Origin: DATLLN01 sp963797175
GTDB taxonomy: Bacteria; Actinomycetota; Thermoleophilia; Gaiellales; JAICJC01
Direction of reading: 5' to 3'
Length of the DNA stretch: 64,000 bases
Assembly: GCA_963797175.1 (NCBI GenBank)
Contig: CAWCOL010000008.1
Location: 248,001-312,000, forward strand
This document shows positions 24,975 to 34,692 of this stretch, piece after piece. Position 1 is the first letter of the stretch. Every line of letters starts with the position of its first letter. The position numbers were made by a program, and so were the translations under genes. A model generated the notes under the pieces. It searched no databases. It saw nothing but the letters and a program-made list of their open reading frames with translations, and was not told where the DNA came from.

Positions 24975-25901
24975 TCACGCCGCGGCCGCTCGCGGCCGGT
25001 ACGCGATCGTGTAGGCGAGCACCGCGCATGCGAGCAGCAACAGGCCCCCGCCGTTCGGCTTCGGCGTCAACACGCCGGGCAGCTCGCTGTGCAGCCAGCC
25101 GCGCTTGACCAGCTGCTCGTTCCAGCCGTCGCCCGCGGCGACCAGGACGCCGTAGGCGAACATCACCGCGAGGTACGCGCCCGTCACCATTCGCAGCCTT
25201 GTCGGACGCATCCGTCGCAACGGCCGGCGCAGGAACAGCGCGGTCGCGGCCAGCAGCCAGCCGTCCAAACCCTCGTGGTTGCCCAGGTGGACAGCGTGGA
25301 GATGAGGGTGGCCGGGCTCGGGCAGGATCTGCTTGGACATGAAGATGTGGCCGAGGCCGGGGACGTCGCCGGCATAGAACCCGAGGTTGGCGAGGATCCA
25401 CGGGATCGCGACCAGCCCCATCGCAGCCAGGACGCCGACGCCGATCCAGTCGCCGGTGGTGAACGGCATGGGCCGACCGAGGCCGCGGCGGTGAAGCGCC
25501 ACGCCGGTGAGCAGCACGCACAACCCGACCCCGGCCGCTGCCAGGCCGTTGGCCGGCTTGGCATCGAGGTCGGCCTGGTCGATCACACCCGGCCAGGCGA
25601 TGGTCGCGCACAGCGCGACTGCGGCGATGGCCGCCCCGACGGCGAGCCGCCTCGTGCGCTCCGCGAGCGGCACGGCCAGGAGCCGGTCGAGCGCCACCGC
25701 CATCAGCGCCACGGCGGCGATCGAGACGGGCCAGCCGATCAGCACCAGCACGCGGGCCGCCCCGGCCCCGAAGCCGGTGCCGGTGACGTTGTAGAAGTCG
25801 CTTGCGGGCAGCCGGGCGTACGTGATCCAGACTGCGACGGCCACGGCCGCGTAGGCCAGCCACAGCCCGGCCACCTCGCGCAGGCCCGGCCCGTCGCTCA
25901 T
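24975..25901 (-). CDS. polytopic membrane protein of unknown function
   Basis: A 308-residue protein with about eight predicted membrane helices, for example VAGLWLAYAAVAVAVWITYA near the start, VLVLIGWPVSIAAVALMAVA and GGGLLLLACAVLAYTIAYR at the end. A polar region includes HPHLHAVHLGNHEGLDGW, rich in His, which could bind metal or heme. It matches no family I can name. The ATG overlaps the stop of the P450 gene (ATGA), so it is cotranscribed and may partner that enzyme, for example in lipid handling. Confidence 0.75.
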   Translation of the reverse strand: MSDGPGLREVAGLWLAYAAVAVAVWITYARLPASDFYNVTGTGFGAGAARVLVLIGWPVSIAAVALMAVALDRLLAVPLAERTRRLAVGAAIAAVALCATIAWPGVIDQADLDAKPANGLAAAGVGLCVLLTGVALHRRGLGRPMPFTTGDWIGVGVLAAMGLVAIPWILANLGFYAGDVPGLGHIFMSKQILPEPGHPHLHAVHLGNHEGLDGWLLAATALFLRRPLRRMRPTRLRMVTGAYLAVMFAYGVLVAAGDGWNEQLVKRGWLHSELPGVLTPKPNGGGLLLLACAVLAYTIAYRPRAAAA

Positions 25902-27286
25902 GCCGCCCGCCGTTCCGGGCGCATCCACATGCCGTCGCGGGGCCGCAGCGAGACCCGCGCCTGCGGCACCACCGGCCGCGCGGCGTCGAGCTGGAGCCGC
26001 CAGCTCCGGCCCAGCTCGGCCAGCACCAGCACCGCCTCGAGCATCGCGAAGCCGACCCCGATGCACTTGCGCGTACCGCCGCCGAACAGCGGGTACGCCC
26101 AGTCCGGCCGCCCGGCGGCGTTCTCGGGCAGGAAGCGGTCAGGGTCGAACCGCAGCGGATCGGGATAGAGGCGCGCGTCCCGGTTCGTCACGAACGTCGG
26201 CATCAACACGACCGCGCCCGCGGGGATGGTGTAGCCGCCGATCTCCTGGTCTGTGAGCGCCCGCCGCTCGATGCCCCAGGCCGGCGGGTACAGCCGCATC
26301 GCCTCCAGCATCACGGCCTCGGTGTAGACCAGCCTGGGGGCGTCCTCGACAGTCGGAGGCCGGTCGCCCAGCACGGCGCGCAGCTCGGCGGCGAACCGGT
26401 CGTCGACCTCGGGGTGCTGTGCCAGCAGGTACCAGGCCCAGTTGAGGCCGTTGCCGGTGGTCTCGTGGCCTGCGGTGATCAGCGTCAGCGCCTCGTCACG
26501 CACCTGCGTATCGGTCATCCCCGTGCCGTCACCCTCGACGTCGCGGGCCGCCAGCAGCAGCGAGAGCAAGTCGCCGGGATCCGCGTCGCCATCGTCGCGG
26601 CGTGCCGCGATCACGCGGGCGGTGGCCCGTTCCAGCTCCGCACAAGCCTCGCGGAACCGGCGGACGCGGGGGAGGGGCGTCCGCAGCAGCACCGGAAACA
26701 GCGCCACGGTCAGGTAGTCGAAGAACTCGCCGGCCTCGGCGACGGCGCGGCCGATGCGCCCCGCGTCTTCGTCGAGCTGCGTCCCGAAGAGCGCCCGCGT
26801 CACCACCCGCAGCGCCAGCTCGGTCATGTCGCGGGCGACGTCCCGCGGCTCGTCCTCGCGCCACTCGCCCCCGACGTGCGCCGCCTCGTCGACCATGATG
26901 CTGCCGTAGCCGGCAACGGTGCGGCGGTGGAACGCGGGCTGGAGCATGCGCCGCTGGCGCAGGTGGAAGTCGCCCTCGCTGGTGAGCAGCCCGTTGCCGA
27001 GCACGAACCGGGCGCGCTCGAACCCGGGGCCCTTCTTGAACGACCGGCCGTGCGTGACGAGCACCTGGCGGATCAGGTCGGCGCGCATCACCACGAAGAC
27101 ATGTTCGGGGCCGATCCGGAGGTGCACGAGATCGCCGTGGCGGCGATGGAGCGCCGTCATCACGGCCGTCGGGTCGCGGTGGAGGCCGGTCAGGAACCCC
27201 ACGGCGCCTGCCGGGCCTGGCCCGGGCGGGAAACGGTGACGGCGCGTCAGGTGCGGTATTGTCGCGGCTTGTCGCCAATGTTGCAA
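25898..27286 (-). CDS. cytochrome P450
   Basis: A heme monooxygenase of about 462 residues. It has the proline-rich entry RRHRFPPGPGPAG, the I-helix oxygen-activation block ITAGHETTGNGL, ExxR in EAMRLYP, and the heme loop PLFGGGTRKCIGVGFAMLE with the axial Cys. No membrane anchor is obvious. Sequence style is that of bacterial class I P450s acting on fatty acids or isoprenoids. The only start ahead of the proline segment is TTG at 27286, which overlaps the start of the divergent gene; a GTG just after the proline region is a possible shorter start. It sits opposite a desaturase operon, hinting at lipid modification. Confidence 0.9.
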   Translation of the reverse strand: MQHWRQAATIPHLTRRHRFPPGPGPAGAVGFLTGLHRDPTAVMTALHRRHGDLVHLRIGPEHVFVVMRADLIRQVLVTHGRSFKKGPGFERARFVLGNGLLTSEGDFHLRQRRMLQPAFHRRTVAGYGSIMVDEAAHVGGEWREDEPRDVARDMTELALRVVTRALFGTQLDEDAGRIGRAVAEAGEFFDYLTVALFPVLLRTPLPRVRRFREACAELERATARVIAARRDDGDADPGDLLSLLLAARDVEGDGTGMTDTQVRDEALTLITAGHETTGNGLNWAWYLLAQHPEVDDRFAAELRAVLGDRPPTVEDAPRLVYTEAVMLEAMRLYPPAWGIERRALTDQEIGGYTIPAGAVVLMPTFVTNRDARLYPDPLRFDPDRFLPENAAGRPDWAYPLFGGGTRKCIGVGFAMLEAVLVLAELGRSWRLQLDAARPVVPQARVSLRPRDGMWMRPERRAA

Positions 27287-28066
27287 CCGTCGCGAGCGCG
27301 CGTTCCGTGGTGGCTCCGGGTGTACCTGGTGGTGGGCGCGCTCCAGGGGCTCGCGATCGGCCTCACGGGGCTCTTCCGCCCGGCGCACGTGATCGGGTTT
27401 CCGCTGGCGACAACGCCGCTCAACACCCGGTTCGTCGCATCCTTCTACCTGGCCGGGGCCACCGGCCTGATCGCCTCGGCGGTTGCCCGGCGGGCGATCG
27501 ACACGCGCATCTTCGTGGTCGGCTTCGTGGCGGTGACCGCCCTGCTCCTGGTCGCCACGATCGCGTACTGGTCGACGTACACGGTCGGCGGCGTGCCGTA
27601 TCCATGGGTGGTCTCCTACGCAGTCGAGCCGGTGATCGGCGGGACGGCGCTGTGGGCCCTGCACCTGAGTCGCCCGGCGCTCCCCGGGCGCCACTCCACC
27701 TCGCCGGTGTTCCTGGCCGAGGCCGCGATCCTCGCCGTCGTGGGCGCCGTGCTCGCCGTGGCGCCGCACCAGGCCGTGCGGCTGTGGCCGTGGGCGCTGA
27801 CGCCCGTGCTGGCGCGCACCTACGCCGCCATCTTCCTGGCGTTCGCTCTGGGCGCGTGGCTGGCGGCCGGCGAGCGGCGGCCGCAGGCGGTGCGGCCGTT
27901 CGCGCTCAGCTCGCTGGTGCTGGTCGCGACGGCGGCCGTGGTGTCGCTCGTCCACCACGCGCGATTCGACGGCGGGCCGGCGACATGGGTGTGGGCGATC
28001 GGCCTTGCCGCGGGCGTGGCCGCCCTCGGCGCCGCGTCGCTCCGCACCTTCGCGAGGACGGCATGA
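27278..28066 (+). CDS. polytopic membrane protein of unknown function
   Basis: A 262-residue protein with about seven hydrophobic helices, from VYLVVGALQGLAIGLTGLF and FVASFYLAGATGLIASAVA to TWVWAIGLAAGVAALGAAS. There are no catalytic motifs I recognise. It is the first gene of a three-gene operon with a second small membrane protein and a fatty acid desaturase, and diverges from a P450 gene. TATTGT 15 bases before the ATG may be its -10 box. The start codon region overlaps the likely TTG start of the P450 gene by nine bases. Confidence 0.78.
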   Translation: MLQPSRARVPWWLRVYLVVGALQGLAIGLTGLFRPAHVIGFPLATTPLNTRFVASFYLAGATGLIASAVARRAIDTRIFVVGFVAVTALLLVATIAYWSTYTVGGVPYPWVVSYAVEPVIGGTALWALHLSRPALPGRHSTSPVFLAEAAILAVVGAVLAVAPHQAVRLWPWALTPVLARTYAAIFLAFALGAWLAAGERRPQAVRPFALSSLVLVATAAVVSLVHHARFDGGPATWVWAIGLAAGVAALGAASLRTFARTA

Positions 28067-28451
28067 CCTGGTCGCTCCGCCCCTACCTCGTGGTGCTGGG
28101 AGCGGCGCTGCTCGCCCAGGGGCTGGTGTCCTGGGCGGTGGATGCCGCCGGCCGGGCGGACGACGGCATGCCCTACCGGTTCGCCAACGCCGATCCCCGC
28201 CACGCCCTCATCCACGTGGTCTGGGGCTCAGCCATCCTGGTGCTGCTCGCGCGCGGGCTGGACGAGCACGGCTGCGTCCGGCTGGCCCTCGCCTTCGGCG
28301 TTTTCTACACGGCGCTGGCCGTGCTGGGCGTGGCCGTACACCACCCGTTCGGCCTGCGGCTCGACCGCGGCGAGAACGTCTTCCACCTCCTGGTCGGGCC
28401 GGTCACGCTGGCGCTGGGCCTTGCCGGGAGCTGGCTCGAGCGGCGGCCGGC

Positions 28452-28455
<4 letters not shown>
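28063..28455 (+). CDS. small four-helix membrane protein (DUF4383-like)
   Basis: A 130-residue protein with four hydrophobic helices. The third and fourth contain HPFGLRLDRGENVFHLLVGP, where an N-x-FH-x3-G pattern resembles DUF4383-type membrane proteins; I am only moderately sure of that likeness. ATGA overlap with the previous gene and GTGA overlap with the desaturase show tight coupling. Might form part of a desaturase-associated membrane complex, which is inference. Confidence 0.75.
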
Positions 28456-29372
<917 letters not shown>

Positions 29373-29413
29373 TGATCTAGGTTGTGGGCGTCAACCTCAC
29401 GATCGGAGGACGC

Positions 29414-29707
29414 ATGGCATTCGTCAGCATCCAGCGCGGCGGCGGTCTCACCCGCGAGTCGTACGAGGAGGTCGCGCGGCGGCTCGACACGGACGCGAAC
29501 CCGCCCGACGGCCTGATCGTCCACACCGCCGGCGAGGTCGACGGCGAGTGGCAGGTCGTGGACGTGTGGCAGTCGGCCGCGGCCAAGCAGCAGTTCGACC
29601 GCGAGCGGCTGCTGCCCGCGATCGAGGCGATGATGACGCCGGAGACGATCGACCAGCAGCCGCCGGGCGCCACCGACTACGAGGCGGTGTACGCGATCGC
29701 TCCGTGA
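29414..29707 (+). CDS. small dimeric alpha/beta-barrel-like protein, possible antibiotic-biosynthesis-monooxygenase type
   Basis: A 97-residue soluble protein starting MAFVSIQRGGG, with GEWQVVDVWQSAAAKQQFDR and a terminal DYEAVYAIAP strand. This layout of strands and helices is like ABM/dabb-type proteins, which form small beta-barrel dimers. The catalytic character is not evident. CGGAGG stands four bases before the ATG at 29414. A longer frame opening at 29384 lacks a ribosome site. Confidence 0.7.
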   Translation: MAFVSIQRGGGLTRESYEEVARRLDTDANPPDGLIVHTAGEVDGEWQVVDVWQSAAAKQQFDRERLLPAIEAMMTPETIDQQPPGATDYEAVYAIAP

Positions 29708-29831
29708 GCGCACCCGGATGTGCCCGGGGTCACAAACCGGTCGCCCCAACCCGCCGTATCCCACCGCGTCACCCGCGCCCTGCCGGAACTCCCTCCGCGG
29801 GGCGCCTTCCCAAGAGAAGGGGGTCTTGGTG

Positions 29832-30908
29832 ATGCATCGACCGACAGGACGGCTGTCGCGGCGATCCGCCGTGGCCTGCGCGGCGCTGATGGCGGCCCTG
29901 GTGGCCGCAGCGCCCGCCGGCGCGAGCGGTGGCGGCTACCGTCAGATCAACCTGGTGTCCGACCAGCCCGGCCACGCCCGTGTGCTCGACCGGCACCTCG
30001 TCAACGCATGGGGCCTGGCGAACGGCCCAGGTACGCCGTTCTGGGTCGCCAACAACGGCACCAGTACGTCGACGCTCTACAGCGGCGCCATCCACGGCGC
30101 CCCGGCGGCGATCGTGCCGCTGGTCGTGCACATCGCCGGCGGCGGCGCCCCGACCGGCCAGGTGTTCAACCCCACCGACGGCTTCACGGTGAACGTGAGC
30201 GGTACGCCCACTGCGAGCCGGTTCATCTTCGACTCCGAGACGGGCAAGATCACCGCCTGGGCGCCGGGCACGACGCGCGCGGTGGTCGCCGCGTCCTCGG
30301 CCGGCGCGATCTTCAAGGGCCTGACCATGGCGTCGGTTCCCGGTCGCGGCGCGCTGCTCTACGCCGCCGACTTCCACAACAACCGGATCGACGTGTTCAA
30401 CAGCTCGTTCGCGCACACCACCACGGCGTGGCACTTCACCGACCCGCACCTGCCGGCCGGCTACGCGCCGTTCAACGTGCAGAACATCGGCGGATGGCTG
30501 TACGTCTCCTACGCGAAGCAGGACGCGGACGCCGAGGACGAGATCGACGGCCCCGGCCTGGGTGCCGTGGACGTCTACACCTCGTCCGGGCGGCTCGTCC
30601 GGCGGCTCGCAACCGGTGGCGTGCTGAACGCGCCGTGGGGCCTGGTTCGGGCTCCCAGCACGTTCGGCCGGTTCGCCGGCGACATCCTGGTCGGCAACTT
30701 CGGTGACGGGCGCATCCACGCGTTCGACACCTCCGGCCACCTGCAGGGGACGCTGCGCTGGTCATCCGGCGCGGCGATCACGATCGACGGCCTGTGGGGT
30801 CTGCGCTTCGGCGACAGCGCCTTCGGCGGTCCCGGGAGCCTGGTGTTCAGCGCCGGCCCCGGTGGCGAGGCCCACGGGCTGCTCGGCCTGATCCGCACCG
30901 ACGGCTGA
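29832..30908 (+). CDS. secreted TIGR03118 family beta-propeller-like protein
   Basis: A 358-residue exported protein. A signal peptide covers residues 1-34 (CAALMAALVAAAPAGASG). The mature part has the strings of TIGR03118: QINLVSDQPGHARVLD, LVNAWGLANGPGTPFWVANN, YAADFHNNRIDVFN, YAPFNVQNIGGWLYVSYAKQ and NAPWGLVRAP. These are beta-propeller-like blades with several aromatic and Asp/Asn-rich turns. Function is unknown; related proteins are extracellular and sometimes have PEP-CTERM tails, absent here. AAGGGGG stands 10 bases upstream of the ATG; GTG 29829 is also possible. Confidence 0.88.
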   Translation: MHRPTGRLSRRSAVACAALMAALVAAAPAGASGGGYRQINLVSDQPGHARVLDRHLVNAWGLANGPGTPFWVANNGTSTSTLYSGAIHGAPAAIVPLVVHIAGGGAPTGQVFNPTDGFTVNVSGTPTASRFIFDSETGKITAWAPGTTRAVVAASSAGAIFKGLTMASVPGRGALLYAADFHNNRIDVFNSSFAHTTTAWHFTDPHLPAGYAPFNVQNIGGWLYVSYAKQDADAEDEIDGPGLGAVDVYTSSGRLVRRLATGGVLNAPWGLVRAPSTFGRFAGDILVGNFGDGRIHAFDTSGHLQGTLRWSSGAAITIDGLWGLRFGDSAFGGPGSLVFSAGPGGEAHGLLGLIRTDG

Positions 30909-30923
30909 GACACAGCGGTGCGT

Positions 30924-30951
30924 GGGGTCCCGGCGGCGACGCCGGGGCCCC
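30924..30951. terminator. bidirectional terminator between convergent genes
   Basis: GGGGTCCCGGCG (30924-30935), loop GCGA, CGCCGGGGCCCC (30940-30951): a 12-pair stem with one G-U wobble and a tetraloop. It lies between the TIGR03118 gene and dodecin, whose stops point at each other. There is no clear U-tract on either side. Confidence 0.65.
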
Positions 30952-30966
30952 GCCCGCCCCGCGGGG

Positions 30967-31173
30967 TCAGCGCGGCTCGACCGGGAACTGGATCTTGACC
31001 AGCGCGTCCCAGCGGGCGATGCCGCCGTCTTCGACCGTGCAGGTGACGCGCACGACCTCGATCGACGTGATGCCGCGGATCGATCGCCCGGCCGCGGCCA
31101 GCGCCTCGCGGACGGCGGCGTCCGACCCCTCGGCCGAGCTGCCGATCACCTCGATCACCTTGGTCACGCTCAT
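30967..31173 (-). CDS. dodecin family flavin-binding protein
   Basis: A 68-residue protein that would assemble into a hollow dodecamer storing or buffering flavin (FMN or its degradation products). The sequence has the dodecin framework: SVTKVIEVIGSSAEGSDAAV, the single helix, IEVVRVTCTVEDGGI and a final WDALVKIQFPVEPR strand with the Trp that stacks on flavin. GGAGGGC lies before the ATG. It diverges from the hydroxyacid dehydrogenase gene. Confidence 0.93.
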   Translation of the reverse strand: MSVTKVIEVIGSSAEGSDAAVREALAAAGRSIRGITSIEVVRVTCTVEDGGIARWDALVKIQFPVEPR

Positions 31174-31242
31174 GCCGGTCGCCCTCCGATGCGTTGCGGT
31201 ACGGTTGCGCACCTCGATGCTACACGGAGGTGGGAGCGGCGC

Positions 31243-32145
31243 ATGCGGGTGCTGGTGATGCAGGAGGTGGCGGACGCGGGCCTGGCCGAGCTGGACGGCT
31301 TCGAGCTCGTCCGCGGCAGCGATCCGGCCGGCTTCGACGGCGTCGTCTGCTACCTGGTCGATCGCATCGACGAGGCGTTCCTGGCGACGCCCGGCCTGCG
31401 CGGCCTGGGAACGGTGTCGGTCGGCCTCGACCACATCGACCTCGCAGCCGCCGACCACCACGGCATCCCCATCGCCAACACGCCGGACGTGCTGACCGAG
31501 TCCACCGCCGATCTCACGTTCGCGCTGCTGCTGGCCGCGGCGCGGCGGCTGGGAGAGGCCGAGCGCTACCTGCGCGACGGGCGCTGGACCTCGTGGAGCT
31601 TCGACCTGATGCTCGGCACCGACGTGCACGGAAAGACGCTGGCGGTGCTCGGCGGCGGGCGGATCGGCCAGGCCGTCGTCCGCCGGGCCGAGGGCTTCGG
31701 CATGCGGACGATCGTCGTCGGCCGCGACCGGGCGGAGCTCGAGCGGGCGCTGGGCGAGGCGGACTTCGTCGCCGTCACGGTACCGCTGACCGCCGAGACG
31801 CGGCACCTGATCGGGCCCGCGGAGCTGGCGCTGATGAAGCCGACGGCGATCCTGGTCAACACCAGCCGCGGGCCGGTCGTGGACGAGGGGGCGCTGGCCG
31901 CGGCGCTGGCCTCCGGCGAGATCGCCGGCGCCGGCCTGGACGTGTTCGAGGACGAGCCGCGGGTGCACCCCGGGCTGCTGGCCTGCGAGAACGCCGTGCT
32001 GGTGCCGCATATCGGCTCGGCGACCCGGGAGACGCGCGAAGGGATGGCGGTGCTGGCCTGCCGCGGCCTGGCGCAGATCCTCAGGGGTGAGCGCCCGGCG
32101 AACCTGGCGAACCCACAGGTGTGGGATCGTCGGTCGTCGGGGTGA
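31243..32145 (+). CDS. D-isomer-specific 2-hydroxyacid dehydrogenase (glyoxylate/hydroxypyruvate reductase type)
   Basis: A 300-residue NAD(P)H-dependent reductase. The Rossmann loop is LGGGRIGQAVVRRAEGFG (about 139-156). Catalytic residues are in place: Arg in VNTSRGPVVDEG, Glu in VFEDEP and His in LVPHIGSATRETREG. Substrate is probably glyoxylate, hydroxypyruvate or another 2-oxo acid. GGAGG lies 12 bases before the ATG. The last 65 bases overlap the convergent coiled-coil gene. Confidence 0.9.
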   Translation: MRVLVMQEVADAGLAELDGFELVRGSDPAGFDGVVCYLVDRIDEAFLATPGLRGLGTVSVGLDHIDLAAADHHGIPIANTPDVLTESTADLTFALLLAAARRLGEAERYLRDGRWTSWSFDLMLGTDVHGKTLAVLGGGRIGQAVVRRAEGFGMRTIVVGRDRAELERALGEADFVAVTVPLTAETRHLIGPAELALMKPTAILVNTSRGPVVDEGALAAALASGEIAGAGLDVFEDEPRVHPGLLACENAVLVPHIGSATRETREGMAVLACRGLAQILRGERPANLANPQVWDRRSSG

Positions 32146-32728
32146 AGAGGTCGCGGACGCCCGCGTGCTGCGGGCGCTCGACCGTCACTTGCAGCGGCTG
32201 ATCCATCCGGTCGAGCACGGTCTCGACGCGGCCGCCGACGCGCTCGACCAGCGCGGCCACCGTCGCGCCGTCGCGGCGCAGCTCGGCCATGCCGGTGGAG
32301 ATCAGGTCGACCACCAGCTCGAGGTCCTCGACCCGGCCCAGCCGCTCGGCCAGCAGGTCGCGGTTGACCTGGTCGATCTGGCGGGCCAGCGCGGAGAGGG
32401 CGTCGTGCAGCGCGTCGAACTGGCGGTCGTCGCCGTGGGCGGCCATCGCCCGCTCGATGGCGCGCTCGATCTGGGCAGGCAGCCGGGTCTCCAGCGCCGA
32501 CGCGGTGGCGCGCAGCTCCTCGACGTGGCTCTCGGTGCGGGCCAGCAGCGTCCGTAGGTCGGGCACCTGGAGCTGCGTCGGCGGGCGCTCCGGCACTGCC
32601 GCCGGCGGCTCGCCGGGCGCCGGCCGCGCCTCGCCCTGCTCGAGCCCCCGGGCCCGGGCGCGGAGCTCCTGGATGCGCCGGTAGAGCTGCGCCTCGGCGT
32701 CCTCCATCGGGGTGCGCTCGCCGTCCAT
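32081..32728 (-). CDS. coiled-coil protein of unknown function
   Basis: A 215-residue soluble protein with heptad-like runs in residues 10-30 and 70-180, for example LLARTESHVEELRATASALE and DLLAERLGRVEDLELVVDLI, separated by a Pro-rich stretch. No enzymatic motif is visible. It diverges from an FHA-domain gene and may be a phospho-dependent partner of it, which is a guess from position only. The ATG at 32728 was chosen because TACACT ends six bases before it, suggesting a leaderless message; an upstream ATG at 32746 also exists. Confidence 0.72.
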   Translation of the reverse strand: MDGERTPMEDAEAQLYRRIQELRARARGLEQGEARPAPGEPPAAVPERPPTQLQVPDLRTLLARTESHVEELRATASALETRLPAQIERAIERAMAAHGDDRQFDALHDALSALARQIDQVNRDLLAERLGRVEDLELVVDLISTGMAELRRDGATVAALVERVGGRVETVLDRMDQPLQVTVERPQHAGVRDLFTPTTDDPTPVGSPGSPGAHP

Positions 32729-32821
32729 CGAGCAAGTGTAGAGCATCGCCAGGGCCGGTTCGACCGTCGTCCGAAGCCGTTGCTACCGTGGTCCCGCGTA
32801 CAACCACGCGAGGAGGGCCGC

Positions 32822-33205
32822 ATGCGCGCGTACGACGACGACGTGAGCTACACGAGGATCATCGATCCGGCCCCGGCGACCGAGGATCTGCCGCTTCCAG
32901 CACCCGCCGCGCAGCCGCAGCTGGTGTGGCGGCCGAAGCTGGGCGAGCAGCAGGCGTACCTGCTGGAGAGCCGCATCACGAAGGTGGGCAGGCACGAGGG
33001 CAACGACATCGTGCTGGCCGGGCCGACCGTCTCCGCGCGTCATGCGACGGTGCGGGTCGAGGCCGTGGGCGTCGTGCTCGAGGACGAGGGCAGCCTGAAC
33101 GGCACCTTCGTCAACGGCGAGCGGATCGAGCAGCGCCTGCTCGAGGACGGCGACCGCATCCAGGTTGGGCCGCACCATCTGGTGTTCGTCCCCGCTAGTC
33201 GCTGA
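32822..33205 (+). CDS. FHA-domain protein
   Basis: A 127-residue phosphothreonine-binding protein. The N-terminal 45 residues are Pro- and Asp-rich with a SYTRIIDP segment that contains a candidate phosphoacceptor Thr. The FHA domain follows: TKVGRHEGNDIVLAG, VSARHATV, EDEGSLNGTFVNGERI. It includes the Gly-Arg-His and Ser-x-x-His residues for phosphopeptide recognition. Such proteins are read by or inhibit Ser/Thr kinase pathways, for example GarA-like regulators of metabolism. GAGGAGGG lies just before the ATG. No kinase gene is nearby. Confidence 0.9.
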   Translation: MRAYDDDVSYTRIIDPAPATEDLPLPAPAAQPQLVWRPKLGEQQAYLLESRITKVGRHEGNDIVLAGPTVSARHATVRVEAVGVVLEDEGSLNGTFVNGERIEQRLLEDGDRIQVGPHHLVFVPASR

Positions 33206-33647
33206 ACCGCAGGCGGCCCCAGGAGGGCACCGGCGCGAGCTCCAGCAGGGGTTGCTGATCGGTCGGCATGCGGTAACCGAACGTGCCGTTGTGCTCGTCG
33301 AAGCTGATGTCGAGCAGGCCGGCCTTGACTCGGTGGTCGAGCCACGCTCCGCGGAAGACGAGCTTGCGCATCCAGTAGACCAGTGGCTCGGTGTGCAGCC
33401 GATCGAGGGCGTCGGCGCGGCGCTCGAGGTAGGCACCCAGGGCGCTGCGCGGCTCGGCGATCGTCTCGTGCGCGACCAGGTCGACCAGGTCGGCCGCCTC
33501 GTCCTCGGTCACCGTCCGCGCCTCCAGCAGGTCGAGCCGCACGGCGGCGGCGACCACCCGCTGCGTGAAGTCGGTGCGCGAGAAGCTGTAGCTGAGCTCC
33601 AGGAAGGTCAGCTCGATATCGTCGCCGGAGTGATACTGCTCGGACAT
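33195..33647 (-). CDS. unknown protein, about 150 residues
   Basis: A soluble, acidic, mainly helical protein of unrecognised family, starting MSEQYHSGDDIEL. Conserved-looking points are the Trp-Met-Arg-Lys cluster (YWMRKLVFRGAWLDHRV) and a final FGYRMPTDQQPLLEL. It overlaps the FHA gene end by ten bases and faces the DUF192 gene. A GTG at 33677 would overlap the start of that gene and has no ribosome site, so ATG 33647 was used. Confidence 0.65.
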   Translation of the reverse strand: MSEQYHSGDDIELTFLELSYSFSRTDFTQRVVAAAVRLDLLEARTVTEDEAADLVDLVAHETIAEPRSALGAYLERRADALDRLHTEPLVYWMRKLVFRGAWLDHRVKAGLLDISFDEHNGTFGYRMPTDQQPLLELAPVPSWGRLRFSD

Positions 33648-33670
33648 CGAGAGGAAGGGTACGTCGGCTG

Positions 33671-34012
33671 ATGCCACGGATCAGGCTGGAGCGGGGACCG
33701 GTGGTGTGCGAGCGGGGCGAGCTCGCGATCACGATGTGGACGCGGAGCAAGGGCCTCCTGGGCCGCTCTGGGCTGGCCAAGGACCAGGGGCTATGGATCC
33801 AGCCGACCGGATCGATCCACATGTGGTTCATGCGGTTCCCGATCGACGTGGTCTGGGCCGCGCGCGACGGCCGCGTGCTCAAGCTGACGCACGGCATCAA
33901 GCCATGGCGGATGGCCTACTGCCGCCGTGCCAAGGTCGCGCTGGAGCTGCCGGTGGGGGCGATCGACCGCTGCGGCGTGCGGGTGGGCGACCACCTCGTG
34001 ATCGATCGCTGA
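33671..34012 (+). CDS. DUF192 family protein
   Basis: A 113-residue beta-rich protein of the DUF192/COG1430 family. The markers are WTRSKGLLGRSGLAKDQGLW, then SIHMWFMRFPIDVVWAARDG, and KPWRMAYCRRAKVALELPVG. Function is unknown across the family; related members are often exported, but no signal sequence is seen here. It may be cotranscribed with the lipoprotein gene 16 bases downstream. Confidence 0.88.
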   Translation: MPRIRLERGPVVCERGELAITMWTRSKGLLGRSGLAKDQGLWIQPTGSIHMWFMRFPIDVVWAARDGRVLKLTHGIKPWRMAYCRRAKVALELPVGAIDRCGVRVGDHLVIDR

Positions 34013-34028
34013 GGGGTACGCTTCGACG

Positions 34029-34688
34029 GTGAACGTCGCATCGCCGAAGCGGATCTGCGCCGCCCTGCTGGCGCTGGCACTGCTGCCCGTGGCCGCCGGC
34101 TGCGGCGAGGGCGCGGCCGAGGCGGGCGGGTCGAGCACGGCCCAGCCGGCCGCGAAGGTGTGCCCGGCCAAGTGGAAGCCCGGCTGGCAGCGCATCGCCG
34201 ACAAGACGCAGGCGGTGGTCTACTGCCCGACCTGGATGCCGGCACCGCTGACGGGGGAGCTGACGCCTGGCATGAACTACGGCGGCGCCGGCGGCCCGAT
34301 CGTCTCGATCTCGAAGGACCGCAGCTACCTGGCCAGCCTGATCTGGTTCGAGACGGGGACGGGGGAGATCCACGTCAACTTCCGCGGATTCCCCGGCACC
34401 ACGAAGATCCCGCGCTGCCCCGACACCGAGATCGTCGACGGCAAGGTGTTCCGCCATCAGATCGCCTGCTTTGCGGATCCGCACGGCACGGTCACCGAGA
34501 ACGGGATCACGGCCACCCTCTACACCGTCAACCAGGGCGCCGACCAGTGGCACCTGCTGCTGGCCTGGCACCGGGGCAACTCGCTGTACTCGCTGAGCGA
34601 GCACGTGGCGAAGCCGCTCACCTACGCACAGGTGCTGGCGAACCTACACCACATGCTGCGGTCGCTGGTCATCGTCCAGCCGAGCTGA
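34029..34688 (+). CDS. lipoprotein of unknown function
   Basis: A 219-residue exported protein. The signal peptide ends in a lipobox, LLPVAAGCGEG, with the lipidated Cys near residue 25. The mature domain has paired cysteines (VCPAKWKPGWQ and VVYCPTWMP; IPRCPDTE and HQIACFADPH) that could form disulfides, and an aromatic-rich core. I do not recognise the family. It is four bases before a Tat-exported protein gene and is probably in the same operon. Confidence 0.78.
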   Translation: MNVASPKRICAALLALALLPVAAGCGEGAAEAGGSSTAQPAAKVCPAKWKPGWQRIADKTQAVVYCPTWMPAPLTGELTPGMNYGGAGGPIVSISKDRSYLASLIWFETGTGEIHVNFRGFPGTTKIPRCPDTEIVDGKVFRHQIACFADPHGTVTENGITATLYTVNQGADQWHLLLAWHRGNSLYSLSEHVAKPLTYAQVLANLHHMLRSLVIVQPS

Positions 34689-34692
34689 TCCC